A stretch of DNA of 52,318 nt from an uncultured Burkholderiales bacterium (GTDB taxonomy: Bacteria > Pseudomonadota > Gammaproteobacteria > Burkholderiales > Burkholderiaceae_E): NCBI GenBank assembly GCA_903903975.1, contig CAIVAS010000253.1, positions 1-52,318 on the forward strand, given 5' to 3'. The position numbers and the translations under genes were made by a program. Position 1 is the stretch's first letter, and each line of letters begins with the position of its first letter. Below the pieces are notes generated by a model that did no database searches, had not been told where the DNA came from, and worked only from the letters and a program-made list of their open reading frames with translations. Below, piece by piece: positions 18,931-27,380 of this stretch.

Positions 18931-20855
18931 GCCGGGTGGCGATGACACCGCGCAAGCTGACGGTGCTGAGCCTGGCCGCCCTGGCGGCGTGCTGGCCGCT
19001 GTTGCCCGATTTCACCGTGAGCGTGATGGCAAGCATCGCGCTCTATGCCATCGTGGCCGCCGGGCTGGTGCTGATGACCGGCATCGCGGGCATGACCTCA
19101 TTCGGACAGGCGGCCTTCGTCGGGCTTGGCGCCTACGCCAGTGCCTGGCTTTGCACATCGCCACACATTGCAGCGGTATGGCCGCCAGCACTGCCCCCGA
19201 CGCTGCTGCCGTGGCTGGGCTTGCTGCTTGGGTTGGCGGTGACCCTGGGTGTGGCCTGGGTGCTGGGCGCGGCAACGCTTCGCCTGTCGGGCCACTACCT
19301 GCCGCTTTGCACGATCGCCTGGGGACTGAGCCTGTACTTTCTCTTTGGCAACCTCGAGTTCCTGGGCGGCCACACTGGCATCGGCGGGCTGCCGCCCCTG
19401 ACCATCATGGGCCTGTCGCTTGCCTCACCGCGTGCACTCGGTGTGCTCGCCTGGGTGGTGCTGATGCTCGCCCTGTGGGCGCTGGCCAATCTGCTCGACT
19501 CCCGCGAAGGACGTGCCATCCGCGCGCTCAAGAGCAGTCGGGTGATGGCTGAATCGATGGGTATCGATACTGCCAGGCAGAGGATTCGGGTCTTCGTGCT
19601 CGCCGCATTGCTGGCCTCGGTCTCGGGTTGGCTTTATGCCCACATGCAGCGCTTCGTCAATCCCACGCCCTTCAGCCTGAATATCGGTATCGAATATCTT
19701 TTCATGGCGGTGGTGGGTGGCTCCGGCCATCTCTGGGGCGCCTTGCTCGGTTCAGCGCTGATCACCCTGCTCAAGGAGCAGTTGCAGGACCTGCTGCCCC
19801 GACTGCTTGGTGCAAGCGGCAATTTCGAAGTGGTGGCTTTTGGCCTGCTGATGCTGATCGTGCTGCAACGGTTTCCGCAGGGGCTGTGGCCAAGCCTTGC
19901 TCGCGGCGGACAGCGTCTGCTGAGCCCGTTCATGTCATTGGCCGGTGATGCCGGTGCATCGGGTGCATCGGGTGCGGCACGTACCTCGGGTGCGGCAGGC
20001 GAGGCGCTCGCCAGGCGAGATGCCGAGATCAATCCGATCAATCCGCCCGCACCGCTCCTGCCGACGTCACCGCCCCTTCCCGCCGATTCGCGTGAGCCCC
20101 TGCTCGATGCGCGCGAGATGACCCGCCAATTCGGTGGACTCATCGCCAACGACAAGGTGTCGCTCAGCCTGCATGCCGGCGAGATCCATGCACTGATCGG
20201 CCCCAATGGCGCCGGCAAGAGCACCTTCTTCAATCTGATCTCGGGCGTCGACCGACCGGACGACGGTCAGCTCGTGCTGATGGGCCAGGCCATGGCGGGC
20301 AAGCCCGCGCGGGAGTTTGCACGTCTCGGGCTTGGCCGAAGCTTTCAGCACGTCAAACTGCTCGCTGCGCGCCCAGTGCTCGAAAACATTGCGCTCGGCG
20401 CCTATCGCAGCGGCCACGCAGGCTGGCTGAGGGCCATGCTCAGGCTCGATCGACACGAAGAAGCGGCAACGCTGACCCGCGCCCGCTGGCAGCTTGCACG
20501 CTGCGGCTTGCAGGCGCATGCCGAGGATGCAGCCGGCGAATTGTCTTTGGGTCAGCAAAGAATTGTCGAGATTGCACGAGCGCTGGCCGGCGAGCCGCGC
20601 GTCCTGTTGCTCGACGAACCTGCGGCCGGTTTGCGTCATCTCGAAAAACGCGCGCTCGCGACCTTGCTGCATCAATTGCGCGCCGAGGGATTGGGGATTC
20701 TCGTGGTCGAACACGACATGGATTTCGTCATGACGATCGCCGATCGGGTCACCGTGCTGAACTTTGGCGCGGTGATTGCCTCGGGCACGCCGGCCCAGAT
20801 CCAGCAGGACCCGGCCGTGCTCGACGCTTATCTTGGCGGGGTCCTCGACGAATGA
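18927..20855 (+). CDS. Fused ABC permease-ATPase, LivM-LivG type
   Basis: A single chain of 642 aa. Residues 1 to about 335 form a LivM-type permease with GIAGMTSFGQAAFVGLGAYASAW-like and GGSGHLWGALLGSALITLLK-like segments. A low-complexity Ala/Gly/Ser/Pro linker (about 338-388) follows, encoded partly by 9-base repeats at 19953-19979. The rest is a LivG-type ATPase with Walker A GPNGAGKST (425-433), the signature LSLGQQRIVEIARAL, Walker B VLLLDEPAAGL and the H-loop VVEHDMDF. One Phe-rich EAA region should contact the fused ATPase. The frame is continuous through the linker, so this is a true fusion. livF overlaps its end by four bases. Confidence 0.9.
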   Translation: MSRVAMTPRKLTVLSLAALAACWPLLPDFTVSVMASIALYAIVAAGLVLMTGIAGMTSFGQAAFVGLGAYASAWLCTSPHIAAVWPPALPPTLLPWLGLLLGLAVTLGVAWVLGAATLRLSGHYLPLCTIAWGLSLYFLFGNLEFLGGHTGIGGLPPLTIMGLSLASPRALGVLAWVVLMLALWALANLLDSREGRAIRALKSSRVMAESMGIDTARQRIRVFVLAALLASVSGWLYAHMQRFVNPTPFSLNIGIEYLFMAVVGGSGHLWGALLGSALITLLKEQLQDLLPRLLGASGNFEVVAFGLLMLIVLQRFPQGLWPSLARGGQRLLSPFMSLAGDAGASGASGAARTSGAAGEALARRDAEINPINPPAPLLPTSPPLPADSREPLLDAREMTRQFGGLIANDKVSLSLHAGEIHALIGPNGAGKSTFFNLISGVDRPDDGQLVLMGQAMAGKPAREFARLGLGRSFQHVKLLAARPVLENIALGAYRSGHAGWLRAMLRLDRHEEAATLTRARWQLARCGLQAHAEDAAGELSLGQQRIVEIARALAGEPRVLLLDEPAAGLRHLEKRALATLLHQLRAEGLGILVVEHDMDFVMTIADRVTVLNFGAVIASGTPAQIQQDPAVLDAYLGGVLDE

Positions 20856-21598
20856 CGACGATCCTGGAGCTCGATCAATGCAGCGTCTTCTATGGCGATG
20901 TGCAGGCGGTCGATCGGGCGAGTCTGCAGATCGCGGCCGGTGAGATCGTCACCGTGATCGGTCCTAATGGCGCCGGTAAATCGACCCTGCTCGGCGCCGC
21001 AATCGGGCTGCTGAACTCTCGTGGCACGATCCGACTCGATGGCAAGGCCGTGGCAAGGCCGAGTGTCGAAATCATGGTGGCCGCCGGATTGGGGCTGGTT
21101 CCCGAAAAACGCGAACTGTTCGCGGACATGTCGGTCGCCGACAACCTCTTGCTGGGCGGCTTCTCGCGATGGCGACGCGGGCAGCGCGATCAGCGCGCAC
21201 GCCGCGATGACGTCTTCGACATCTTTCCTAAACTGCGCGAGCGAAGTGCCCAGACAGCCGCCACCCTGTCGGGCGGCGAGCGGCAGATGCTGGCCATCGG
21301 ACGCGCACTGATGGCCAGCCCTCGACTGCTGATGCTCGATGAACCCTCGCTCGGGCTTGCGCCGCTGATTGTTCGCGAGGTTTTTCGCGTCATCGCCTCA
21401 TTGCGTCAGATGGGCGTTGCGGTGCTGCTTGTCGAACAGAATGCGCGGGCCGCCTTGCAGGTGGCTGACCGCGCCTATGTGCTGGAGACCGGCACGGTCG
21501 TGCTGTCGGGCGCTGCGAGCGAACTGCTTCACGACAAGCGGATTGTCGAGTCCTATCTCGGCGTCGGGGGCAAAGGGTCTTCGCTCACGACACCTTGA
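20852..21598 (+). CDS. ABC transporter ATP-binding protein, LivF type
   Basis: Second ATPase of the importer, 248 aa. It shows Walker A GPNGAGKSTLLGAAIGLL, LVPEKRELFADMSVADNLLLG (typical LivF), the signature TLSGGERQMLAIGRALM, Walker B LLMLDEPSLGLAPLI and the H-loop LLVEQN. It would pair with the ATPase half of the preceding fusion as a heterodimer. Its 3' end overlaps the 3' end of the convergent multicopper oxidase gene by 14 bases. Confidence 0.93.
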   Translation: MTTILELDQCSVFYGDVQAVDRASLQIAAGEIVTVIGPNGAGKSTLLGAAIGLLNSRGTIRLDGKAVARPSVEIMVAAGLGLVPEKRELFADMSVADNLLLGGFSRWRRGQRDQRARRDDVFDIFPKLRERSAQTAATLSGGERQMLAIGRALMASPRLLMLDEPSLGLAPLIVREVFRVIASLRQMGVAVLLVEQNARAALQVADRAYVLETGTVVLSGAASELLHDKRIVESYLGVGGKGSSLTTP

Positions 21599-23804
21599 AG
21601 TGCGACATCATGCACATGTCCTCATGCTCGAGCAGATGGCAGTGATACACATAGTTGCCGACATAGCCGGGCGGGTAATAGACCAGAATCTCGACGAGTT
21701 CGTTCGACTCGACGCGCACGGTGTCCTGACGAGCCTGTCTGTCCAGATCGATCGCCGGTGAGGTCTTGAGCACGAACAGGCCGAACGCATTGAGCACCCA
21801 CCGACGCAACACCACCTGCGACACCATATGGACATGGAAGGGATGCATGTCCGGCATCAGCAGAGGATCGGCCACCGGACGCGGCGCTCCAGTCGCCGCC
21901 AGGTTGTTGCAGATATTGGCGACATACCAGCGCTCATAGGTCCCTGCCTTCGCCGAAATCGTCGGTGCCGCCAGGGCCGGATAGCTCCTGGTGACCGTGA
22001 TATCCGAATTGGTTTCGCTGGCAAAAAATGACTTCCGGGCAAGCTTGTAGTTGATCGGTCTGAGGGTTGGCGTGCCGGCCGCAGGATTGTTCGTCGTCTG
22101 CGCAGCAATATCGAATGCGAAGGGCCAGTAGCGATCGGTCGAGGTGAGGTACTGACCTGAACTCATTTCCATGATCTGGACATCAGACCAGCCACTGACG
22201 TTGTTGATCGGCGTTGCCGTCGCGGTACCGGTGGTGTTGCCCATCAGCAGCACCAGCCGGTTTGGCCCGAAGGCGATGCCCGACTTTGGGCCGAGACTGC
22301 CGGTGCTGGCATTCCAGACAAAATCATCATCGTTGGCGGTTGAGGCGAGGATGGTGTTGATCGCGGTCGCCGTCGGTGACGTGGTCGCTCCCGAGACAGC
22401 ACCGGATGACAAGCTGAAATCCTGGACCTTCGAGACCTGGGCCACCGGCAACGCCGAGGTCAGCCAGGCGTAGATGCCGCTGTCGGCCGTCGAAAAGTTT
22501 TGCGATGTCGGCGCAAACACGGTGCTGGCGGAGTCCGAGAAAATCGCGACAGGGCCGATCTGCATGCCACCCGGCGAGTTGGAATAGGCGTCATTTTCAG
22601 GCTTGAGCCCGATATTGACCAGCCTGAGTTTTGTCACGGTCGAGGGCACTGAAGACAGATCGATCAGCACATCGCGACGCTGCCCCGAGGTCACGACCAG
22701 TGCCTGCGTCGCGCCGAGTTGTACCGATGTCGATACCAGTCCGGCGTCGGCGCCGATCACCCTCAGGCAATCGGTGTACCAGACCCGCCCGCTCGACCTC
22801 GCAAGCGCGTCCATATCCACCAGCGCGAAGGAATAAGTGCGCGCATTCGATGCATTCAGGACTCGCAGCCGGTAGGTCCGCCGCGCCACTGCAACCGTTG
22901 GCGAGGGTTTGCCATTGACGAAAACCGTTGAGCCGAGAAACTCCGGGCGCTCGAATCCGACCGGCGCGATCGGCATGCCCGAGGCGTAGTTGATCGACAG
23001 GCTGTCGGACGACAGGATGCGATCTTGAACAACGCACAACAGTTCCTGTGCCGCACCGCCGATGGACGCAAGGATGCTGTCGTCGGCCGCATCGCGGATG
23101 AAGTAGACACCGGCCAGTCCGGCGTGCACATGCCGTCCGGTGCGATCAAGCGCATGGTCGTGGTACCAGAGCATCGAGCTGCGCTGGGCATTCGGGTAAA
23201 CGAACACCCCTGTACTTGCAAATGCGTAGGGATTGCCAGTGAAACTCAGGGGCGTAAGCGGCCAGCCATCGTAAGCGGCCTGCACGCGGGCGCCATGCAG
23301 GTGGATTGCCACACCGACGTCAGATTGCGTCTGAACATTGCCGCAAATGTCCGGCCCCACCGGGGCATTGATCGGCGGCGGGGCGAGGATGGTCCGGGTC
23401 GAATCCGACGCCAGATTTGATGTCCAGGTGACCGAGGTCGGCGCATCGCGACGGTAGCTGAGCGTGGGCCCCATCGGCGACGCCAGCACGCCGGATGACG
23501 TGGTGTCCGCACCGGTCACGAAGACCCAGGCATTCGGCACAGAGGGCGACCTTCCGCTGACCCACTGAACTTTTCTGGACTGAATATTGATCGCCGCAGC
23601 ATTAGTCGCCGCCTGCGTAACAGTCGACACGCTGACTGCAGATCCACCCAGGACTGCGCTTTCAAGCGTGAGGCCCGTGATACCGAATATCGCTGAACCC
23701 CCAGAAAATCCAAGTGTTTTAAGCAGATTTCGTCGAAGTGGGCTGACCGGGATACCCGATGTGTTTGCATCGGAATCAACTGCAGAAGCGCTTTTCTTGG
23801 TCAT
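21585..23804 (-). CDS. Tat-exported multicopper oxidase
   Basis: Three-domain cupredoxin-type oxidase of 739 aa from the ATG at 23804 (an in-frame TTG at 23843 is less likely). The N-terminus has a twin-arginine signal, RRNLLKTLGF at residues 24-33, followed by a hydrophobic stretch. All four copper-ligand motifs are present: HLHG (168-171), WYHDH (His 215, 217), HPFHVH, and HCHLLEHEDMCMM with type-1 ligands Cys722, His727 and probable axial Met732. It is longer than CueO (~500 aa), owing to a large insertion between the second and third cupredoxin domains. Likely substrates are metal ions, phenols or bilirubin-like compounds; which one is unknown. No neighbouring gene points to copper resistance. 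Confidence 0.88.
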   Translation of the reverse strand: MTKKSASAVDSDANTSGIPVSPLRRNLLKTLGFSGGSAIFGITGLTLESAVLGGSAVSVSTVTQAATNAAAINIQSRKVQWVSGRSPSVPNAWVFVTGADTTSSGVLASPMGPTLSYRRDAPTSVTWTSNLASDSTRTILAPPPINAPVGPDICGNVQTQSDVGVAIHLHGARVQAAYDGWPLTPLSFTGNPYAFASTGVFVYPNAQRSSMLWYHDHALDRTGRHVHAGLAGVYFIRDAADDSILASIGGAAQELLCVVQDRILSSDSLSINYASGMPIAPVGFERPEFLGSTVFVNGKPSPTVAVARRTYRLRVLNASNARTYSFALVDMDALARSSGRVWYTDCLRVIGADAGLVSTSVQLGATQALVVTSGQRRDVLIDLSSVPSTVTKLRLVNIGLKPENDAYSNSPGGMQIGPVAIFSDSASTVFAPTSQNFSTADSGIYAWLTSALPVAQVSKVQDFSLSSGAVSGATTSPTATAINTILASTANDDDFVWNASTGSLGPKSGIAFGPNRLVLLMGNTTGTATATPINNVSGWSDVQIMEMSSGQYLTSTDRYWPFAFDIAAQTTNNPAAGTPTLRPINYKLARKSFFASETNSDITVTRSYPALAAPTISAKAGTYERWYVANICNNLAATGAPRPVADPLLMPDMHPFHVHMVSQVVLRRWVLNAFGLFVLKTSPAIDLDRQARQDTVRVESNELVEILVYYPPGYVGNYVYHCHLLEHEDMCMMSHFKVS

Positions 23805-23924
23805 CGCTTTATTGCCAGATTTTTGTTGAGCGAAAGCTAACAACCTAAAGTCAATATCCCCAGTGAATTAGTTGTAATCAATCAATTCGGACATGACACG
23901 CTGGAAAATGCTTTGCAAACATTA

Positions 23925-23940
23925 GTGTCTGGTCAGACAC
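23925..23940. promoter_or_regulatory. Perfect palindromic operator-like site
   Basis: GTGTCTGGTCAGACAC is a perfect dyad (7 + 2 + 7) in the 303-base region between the divergent oxidase (starts 23804, -) and solute-binding gene (starts 24108, +). Its shape resembles GntR/FCD-type regulator sites, but no regulator gene is adjacent. The rest of this region is AT-richer than its surroundings, fitting a promoter region, without a clear promoter. Confidence 0.5.
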
Positions 23941-24107
23941 CCCGGAAATTGTTTGGTGAACAAGTTCGGCCTCCCGGCCTTGTTGACGCCGCGCCGATCC
24001 GCCGTCGACCGCGGGCATTGCTGGCAGAATGACGGGCTGAAAGACCGCATCCGATGGCCTGCAGCAAGCCCAGCGCGGCCGACAAATCCCATGCAAGGAG
24101 ACCCCCA

Positions 24108-25094
24108 ATGAACCCTGATCACACCCCGCGCAGTCGTCGCGCCTTCGTCAAAACCGCCTCGGCCGCCGCTGCGGTGCTGGCCCTGCCGGCACGTGCGCAG
24201 TCCGACTTCCCGCGCGGCCCGGTCAAGGTCATCGTCGGACTGCCGCCCGGGGGTGCGGCCGACATCATCGCCCGCACCATCGGCACCCAGATGGAGAAGA
24301 CCCTCAAGCAGCCGGTGGTCATCGAAAACAAGCCCGGCGGGCAATTCGTGATCTCGGTGCAGGCGCTGCTCAATGCCCCGGCCGATGGCCAGACCCTGCT
24401 CTACATTTACAACGGCTACGCCTCGGTCAACGCCACGCTCAAACTCTTCGACCTGGAAAAGCAGACCATTCCGGTGGCGCAGGTCGCCTCCACCCCGATC
24501 GTGCTGCTGGTGCGCAATGATTCGCCGCACAAGAGCGCCAAAGAGATGTTCGCCTGGGCGCGCGCCAATCCCGAAAAACTCAACTTCGGCACGCTGGGCG
24601 CGGGCGGCGTCGAGCATCTGAAATGGCGGCAGATCGAAAACGCGGCCGGCTTCAAAGGCAATCCGGTGGCCTACAAGGGCGGCCCCGATTCGATGCAGGC
24701 GCTGCTGGGCGGCGAGATCGATTGCGTGATGACCGCTGGCCTCTTCGCCAAGATGTACGTCCCCAAAGGACAGGCACGCGTGCTGGCGGTGCTGGAAGGC
24801 TCACGCTGGCAGGACTTCCCCGATGTGCCCACGCTTTCCGAGAGCGGCGTCAATGTGCCGCCGTTGTCCTATTGGGGCGGCTATGTGGTCAAGGCCGGCA
24901 CGCCGCCCGAGATCGTGCAGCGCCTGTTCCGCGACATCACCGAAGCCGCCGTGACCCCGCCGGTTCTCGAGCGCCTTGCCGCCACCGGCGGCATGCCCCT
25001 GGTCAGCAAGTCACCCGAAGAATTCCGCAAGCTGCTTAACTCCGACGTCGCCTGGATGACCGAAGCGTCCAAAGGCCTGAATCTGGGAGGCTGA
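24108..25094 (+). CDS. Bug/TctC-family tripartite tricarboxylate transporter solute-binding protein
   Basis: Periplasmic binding protein of 328 aa. The ATG at 24108 follows an AAGGAG site. A twin-arginine-like signal (SRRAFVKTASAAAAVLAL, cleaved after ARAQ) precedes the mature start FPRGPVKVIVGLPPGGAADI. The segment VIENKPGGQFVI and a C-terminal tail typical of Bug proteins are present. Bug proteins bind carboxylates and are greatly expanded in Burkholderiales, most without a linked TctAB membrane pair, as here. Three bases separate it from the amidohydrolase gene, so the two form an operon and may act on the same compound. Confidence 0.88.
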   Translation: MNPDHTPRSRRAFVKTASAAAAVLALPARAQSDFPRGPVKVIVGLPPGGAADIIARTIGTQMEKTLKQPVVIENKPGGQFVISVQALLNAPADGQTLLYIYNGYASVNATLKLFDLEKQTIPVAQVASTPIVLLVRNDSPHKSAKEMFAWARANPEKLNFGTLGAGGVEHLKWRQIENAAGFKGNPVAYKGGPDSMQALLGGEIDCVMTAGLFAKMYVPKGQARVLAVLEGSRWQDFPDVPTLSESGVNVPPLSYWGGYVVKAGTPPEIVQRLFRDITEAAVTPPVLERLAATGGMPLVSKSPEEFRKLLNSDVAWMTEASKGLNLGG

Positions 25095-25097
25095 ACG

Positions 25098-26939
25098 ATG
25101 AAAGCGTCACTGCTCAAATACTCCTTCGCCATGTCGCTTGGCATGGCGGCAATGCTGCCGCAGCAGGCGATGTCAGCGCCCGCGCAGACCGCCGACGCGA
25201 TCTATCTCGGCGGACCGATCGTGACCGTCAACGAGTTCCAGCCGCAGGCCGAGGCGATCGCGATACGCGGCGGGCGAATCATCGCGGTCGGTTATCGCGA
25301 CGAGGTGATGAAGCTCAAGGGGGCAAAAACGCGGATTGTCGACCTTGGCGGCAAAGCGCTGCTGCCGGGTTTCATCGATCCGCACGGCCATGTCTACAGC
25401 ACCGGCATCCAGGCGATTTCGGCCAACCTTCTGCCAATGCCTGACGGCGAGGTCAACACGATCGCCGCGCTGCAATCGGCGCTCAAGTCATGGAGCCAGC
25501 AGAACGCCCAACTGACGGCCAAATACCGATGGTTCGTCGGTTTCGGCTACGACGATGCGCAGCTTGCCGAGCGTCGTCATCCCACGCGCGAAGACCTCGA
25601 CAAGGTATCAACCGACCTGCCGGTAGTCATCGTTCATCAGTCCGGCCATCTGGGCGTAATGAACAGCAAGGCACTCGAATTGGTCGGCATCACCGCCAGC
25701 ACGAAAAACCCCCAAGGTGGCCTGATTCGGCGCAAGGCAGGCAGCCAGGAGCCCGACGGTGTGCTCGAGGAAGCCGCGTTCTTCGGTCCGCTGTTGTCCC
25801 TGATCAGCAAGCTCAGCCCGGATGCCAACCTTGCCATCTTCAAAGCGGGCGCCGACCTTTACAAGCGTTACGGCTACACCACCGGCCAGGAAGGGCGAGC
25901 GACTCCCGGCTCGGTGACGACGATGGCCGCGCTCGCCAAGGCAGGCGGTCTCGAAATCGACGTGGTCGCCTATCCCGACATGGCGGCCGACCCCGACATC
26001 ATCCGGGCGCCACTTCTCTCCAGGCAGTACACCGGAAAATTTCGAATCGGCGGCGCAAAGCTCACGCTCGACGGCTCACCGCAGGGCAAGACCGCCTGGC
26101 TGACCAAGCCTTATTTCAAGGTGCCCGACGGGCAGCCCGCCGACTATCGCGGCTATGCCCAGTTCAAGGACGATCAGGTCAATGACTATGTCGACCTCGC
26201 GTTCAAGAATGGCTGGCAGCTGCTCGCGCATGTCAATGGCGACGCCGCCATCGACCAGTTCATCGCGGCGGTCAAGCTCGCCGAGAAAAAGTACGGGATG
26301 GCCGACCGGCGCACAGTCGCCATCCACGGCCAGACGACGCGCCTCGATCAGGTCGAGGCCTTCAAGGCACTTGGCATCATTCCGTCCTTTTTCGCGATGC
26401 ATACCTTCTACTGGGGCGACTGGCACCGCGATTCAGTACTCGGGCCCGAGCGTGCGGCCAATATTTCGCCGACCGGCTGGGCACTCGAGCGGGGGATGAT
26501 CTTCACCTCGCATCACGATGCCCCGGTCGCGATGCCCGATCCGATGCGCGTCATCTCGTCGACCGTCAATCGCGTGACCCGCAGCGGCAAGGTGCTTGGC
26601 CCCGAGCAACGCGTCAGCCCGCTGACAGCCATCAAAGCGCATACCCTGTGGTCGGCCTATCAGCACTTCGAAGAGAAGACGAAGGGTTCGCTCGAGGTCG
26701 GCAAACTCGCCGATTTCGTGGTGCTCGATCGCAATCCGCTCGCAGGCGACCCGCTGACGATTGCCGACATCAAGGTGATGGAGACCATCAAGGAAGGCAA
26801 GACGGTCTATCAGCGCGATGCGGTGGCAAAGAAAGCCGCGACGACGTCCAGCTGCGCTGATTCGGGCGCCTGCTTCCAGATCGCCAGCCGCGCGCTCGGG
26901 CTGGCCGGCCTGGTTCATGTCCACGACAGCCATCAGTGA
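25098..26939 (+). CDS. Exported amidohydrolase-family protein (YtcJ-like)
   Basis: Metal-dependent hydrolase of 613 aa in the amidohydrolase 3 (YtcJ) family. A signal peptide (about residues 1-25, ending in MSAPA) suggests periplasmic location. After the small beta-sandwich start (DAIYLGGPIVTVNEF) come the metal-site PHGHVY, then VIVHQSGHLGVMNSKALE, LAHVNGDAAIDQF, VAIHGQTTRLDQ, TSHHDAPVAMPDPM and the end motif GSLEVGKLADFVVLDRNP. These supply the expected His and Asp ligands. The substrate is unknown; N-substituted amides or cyclic ureides are usual for the superfamily. It is translated directly after the Bug protein. A paralogue lies at 33478-35421 on the other strand. Confidence 0.85.
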   Translation: MKASLLKYSFAMSLGMAAMLPQQAMSAPAQTADAIYLGGPIVTVNEFQPQAEAIAIRGGRIIAVGYRDEVMKLKGAKTRIVDLGGKALLPGFIDPHGHVYSTGIQAISANLLPMPDGEVNTIAALQSALKSWSQQNAQLTAKYRWFVGFGYDDAQLAERRHPTREDLDKVSTDLPVVIVHQSGHLGVMNSKALELVGITASTKNPQGGLIRRKAGSQEPDGVLEEAAFFGPLLSLISKLSPDANLAIFKAGADLYKRYGYTTGQEGRATPGSVTTMAALAKAGGLEIDVVAYPDMAADPDIIRAPLLSRQYTGKFRIGGAKLTLDGSPQGKTAWLTKPYFKVPDGQPADYRGYAQFKDDQVNDYVDLAFKNGWQLLAHVNGDAAIDQFIAAVKLAEKKYGMADRRTVAIHGQTTRLDQVEAFKALGIIPSFFAMHTFYWGDWHRDSVLGPERAANISPTGWALERGMIFTSHHDAPVAMPDPMRVISSTVNRVTRSGKVLGPEQRVSPLTAIKAHTLWSAYQHFEEKTKGSLEVGKLADFVVLDRNPLAGDPLTIADIKVMETIKEGKTVYQRDAVAKKAATTSSCADSGACFQIASRALGLAGLVHVHDSHQ

Positions 26940-26947
26940 GTCATGCA

Positions 26948-26987
26948 AGGCCGATGAGCTCGCATCCGTCGCAGAGCTCATCGGCCT
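26948..26987. terminator. Perfect 14-bp inverted repeat between convergent genes, probable bidirectional terminator
   Basis: AGGCCGATGAGCTC (26948-26961) and its exact complement (26974-26987) enclose a 12-base loop, centred between the stops of the amidohydrolase (+) and dgkA (-). No T-run follows on either side, so termination may need Rho or simply protect the 3' ends. Confidence 0.55.
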
Positions 26988-26993
26988 GAGCGA

Positions 26994-27380
26994 TCAGCTC
27001 GATAGCCGCATCCAGAACGCCGGCCCTGCCAGGACCACCCAGGCGCCCCCGAGCATCACCAGGGCCACAAAGACCGCCGCACTGCCACAGTCCTTGGCCT
27101 TCATTGCCTGCGCATTGAACTCCGGCGTGGTCATATCCACAGCTGCCTCGAGCGCCGAGTTGAGCAACTCGGCCAGCAGCACCAATCCCATCAATGCCAG
27201 CAGCAGCACTGTGTCGAGTCTGGGCAATTGCAGCCACAGGGTGAGCGGCGCGAGCAGCAGGGTGAGCAGCAACTCCTGGCGAAATGCAGCTTCGTCGCGC
27301 CATGCACTGCGGATGCCCTGCTCCGAATACTGCATGGCCCGAACGACCCGGACGATGCTGAATGCCGACGCTGATTTCAC
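26994..27380 (-). CDS. dgkA: Diacylglycerol kinase DgkA (prokaryotic type)
   Basis: Small three-helix membrane kinase of 128 aa that turns diacylglycerol into phosphatidic acid, recycling lipid released when phospholipid head groups are transferred to periplasmic glucans or other acceptors. The family signatures are intact: EAAFRQE (30-36), the catalytic ELLNSALEAAVD (71-82) and KAKDCGSAAV (94-103). The start codon overlaps the stop of the upstream membrane protein (bases 27377-27380), so the two are translationally coupled. Confidence 0.93.
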   Translation of the reverse strand: MKSASAFSIVRVVRAMQYSEQGIRSAWRDEAAFRQELLLTLLLAPLTLWLQLPRLDTVLLLALMGLVLLAELLNSALEAAVDMTTPEFNAQAMKAKDCGSAAVFVALVMLGGAWVVLAGPAFWMRLSS

